DNA of 64,000 nt from Candidatus Pandoraea novymonadis (GTDB lineage: Bacteria; Pseudomonadota; Gammaproteobacteria; Burkholderiales; Burkholderiaceae): NCBI RefSeq assembly GCF_003004665.1, contig NZ_MUHY01000001.1, positions 124,001-188,000 of the forward strand, in the 5' to 3' direction. The position numbers were made by a program, and so were the translations under genes. The notes beneath the pieces were generated by a model that had not been told where the DNA came from, did not search any database, and saw nothing but the letters and a program-made list of their open reading frames with translations. Each line of letters opens with the position of its first letter. The first letter of the stretch is position 1. This document shows positions 63,047-64,000 of the stretch, one piece after another.

Positions 63047-63089
63047 GCTTATTGGTCGGTTTCAATCGAATCTAACTACGGACAAGCCC

Positions 63090-63878
63090 ATGAGCGAAAA
63101 TTTTGAACGGGAGCACGACAATCTCGTGCCGGTGAGCCCGCTTAAGCGAGGTATTTATCTTCTGCCTAACGCATTTACGACAGCTGCCTTGTTTTGTGGC
63201 TTCTTTGCAATTGTACAGGCTATGAATAACCATTTTGAACATGCTGCCATCGCGATTTTTTTGGCGATGCTACTTGACGGTATGGATGGACGCATTGCTC
63301 GTATGACAAATACACAAAGTGTATTTGGTGAGCATTATGATAGTCTGTCGGATATGGTATCTTTTGGAGTGGCACCGGCACTTGTTATGTATGAATGGAT
63401 TTTGCGCGATATTGGAAAATGGGGTTGGGTTGCAGCGTTTGTTTACGTTTATGGTGCTGCATTGCGGCTTGCGCGTTTTAACGCAAATATTGGCGTCGTC
63501 GATAAGCGTTTTTTTCAAGGGTTACCAAGTCCAGTGGCGGCTGCTATTATCGCCGGATTTGTGTGGCTAGCGATCGACAATAAGCTACCTGTCAACGTAT
63601 TCTGGATGCCCTGGGTGGCGTTCGTACTGACCATCTATGCTGGTATGTCAATGGTTTCGAATGCGCCGTTTTATAGCGGAAAGATGCTTGATGTACGACA
63701 TCGTGTCTCGTTTGGAATGATATTGCTCTTTATGGTGGCATTTGTGCTAGTTTCCTCAGATCCACCATTTGTTTTGTTTGGATTGTTTTGCCTGTATAGT
63801 TTTTCAGGCTATGTTCTGTGGGTTATACGATTTTTAAACGGGAGACATTCTCGAATTTTTGGTGACGAGGACGATTGA
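63090..63878 (+). CDS. pssA: CDP-diacylglycerol-serine O-phosphatidyltransferase
   Basis: A 262-residue inner-membrane enzyme making phosphatidylserine from CDP-diacylglycerol and serine. The CDP-alcohol phosphatidyltransferase signature is complete: DGMDGRIARMTN, then FGEHYDSLSD. About six to eight helices follow, with FFQGLPSPVAAAIIAGFVWL characteristic of PssA. ATG 63090 (MSENFEREHDNLVPV); the frame opens earlier at 62919 inside psd in another frame, which is not used. It ends the psd-pssA pair; leuA is expected further on in Burkholderia. Confidence 0.95.
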   Translation: MSENFEREHDNLVPVSPLKRGIYLLPNAFTTAALFCGFFAIVQAMNNHFEHAAIAIFLAMLLDGMDGRIARMTNTQSVFGEHYDSLSDMVSFGVAPALVMYEWILRDIGKWGWVAAFVYVYGAALRLARFNANIGVVDKRFFQGLPSPVAAAIIAGFVWLAIDNKLPVNVFWMPWVAFVLTIYAGMSMVSNAPFYSGKMLDVRHRVSFGMILLFMVAFVLVSSDPPFVLFGLFCLYSFSGYVLWVIRFLNGRHSRIFGDEDD

Positions 63879-64000
63879 TCCGCGTTTTTTAACGCTTTAA
63901 TTATGTAAACATTGTTATTCTGAATTTCATTAATGAAAGAGAAATTAGGGTCATATTCGAAAGAGAATTTTTAGCGACGTCTGAGTAGTATGCTTAAAAA
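63879..64000. other. Right end of the window
   Basis: The last 122 bases hold no recognisable gene start. A 14-bp palindrome TTTCATTAATGAAA lies at 63925-63938; it is short and AT-rich and may be chance. Confidence 0.4.

Overview
The window is a slice of a small, moderately AT-rich bacterial chromosome carrying almost only housekeeping genes. Protein sequences and gene order are those of Burkholderiaceae (Betaproteobacteria). Diagnostic runs are rlmN-rodZ-ispG-hisS-yfgM-bamB-der-hfq-hflX-hflK-hflC-hisZ-purA, aceE-aceF-lpdA with a lipoyl domain on the lipoamide dehydrogenase, ilvB-ilvH-ilvC-psd-pssA, dnaX-ybaB-recR preceded by the SRP RNA gene, and cysS-alkA-accA-tilS-lysC-tRNA-Ser. Compared with free-living Burkholderia (from memory), the base composition is much more AT-rich, many gaps are long and apparently decayed, and several expected neighbours are gone. 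I therefore infer a genome-reduced, host-associated Burkholderiaceae member, of the general kind of Candidatus Pandoraea novymonadis, Candidatus Vallotia or Mycoavidus. I cannot assign the species.

Layout. 1-3.6 kb: tail of a DUF3579-like gene, a decayed 1-kb gap with a possible rpsT remnant, then feoA-feoB plus a small Cys-rich membrane protein (ferrous iron uptake). 4-17 kb: gltX, suhB, trmJ, lpxH, ppiB, a TPR protein, cysS, alkA, accA, tilS, lysC and tRNA-Ser(GCT). 18-31.6 kb: an MFS exporter, fabI, an NlpC/P60 peptidase, rho, trxA, SRP RNA, dnaX-ybaB-recR, surE, nlpD, a PolB-like 3'-5' exonuclease and a BI-1/YccA protein. 31.8-48 kb: the long + strand run ndk to purA plus a phosphoribosyltransferase. 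48-51.3 kb: prlC and folD on the - strand. 52-63.9 kb: pyruvate dehydrogenase, branched-chain amino-acid synthesis and phosphatidylserine/phosphatidylethanolamine synthesis.

How the genes work together. The set covers translation (gltX, cysS, hisS, tilS, trmJ, rlmN, tRNA-Ser), replication and repair (dnaX, recR, alkA, exonuclease), fatty-acid, lipid A and phospholipid synthesis (accA, fabI, lpxH, psd, pssA), outer-membrane assembly and wall remodelling (bamB, nlpD, NlpC/P60, rodZ), protein quality control (hflK/hflC, prlC, ppiB, trxA), acetyl-CoA supply (aceE, aceF, lpdA), and retained amino-acid synthesis (lysC, ilvB, ilvH, ilvC, hisZ). Retention of amino-acid synthesis is what a nutritional partner of a host would keep, but that role is inference.

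I saw no transposases, integrases, CRISPR arrays, phage genes, toxin-antitoxin pairs or defence islands, and I do not see a previously undescribed system. The most interesting signals are traces of reductive evolution: an apparent pcm tail in frame with nlpD, no rpoS after nlpD, no cysE between trmJ and lpxH, a possible rpsT relic, and many GTG/TTG starts.
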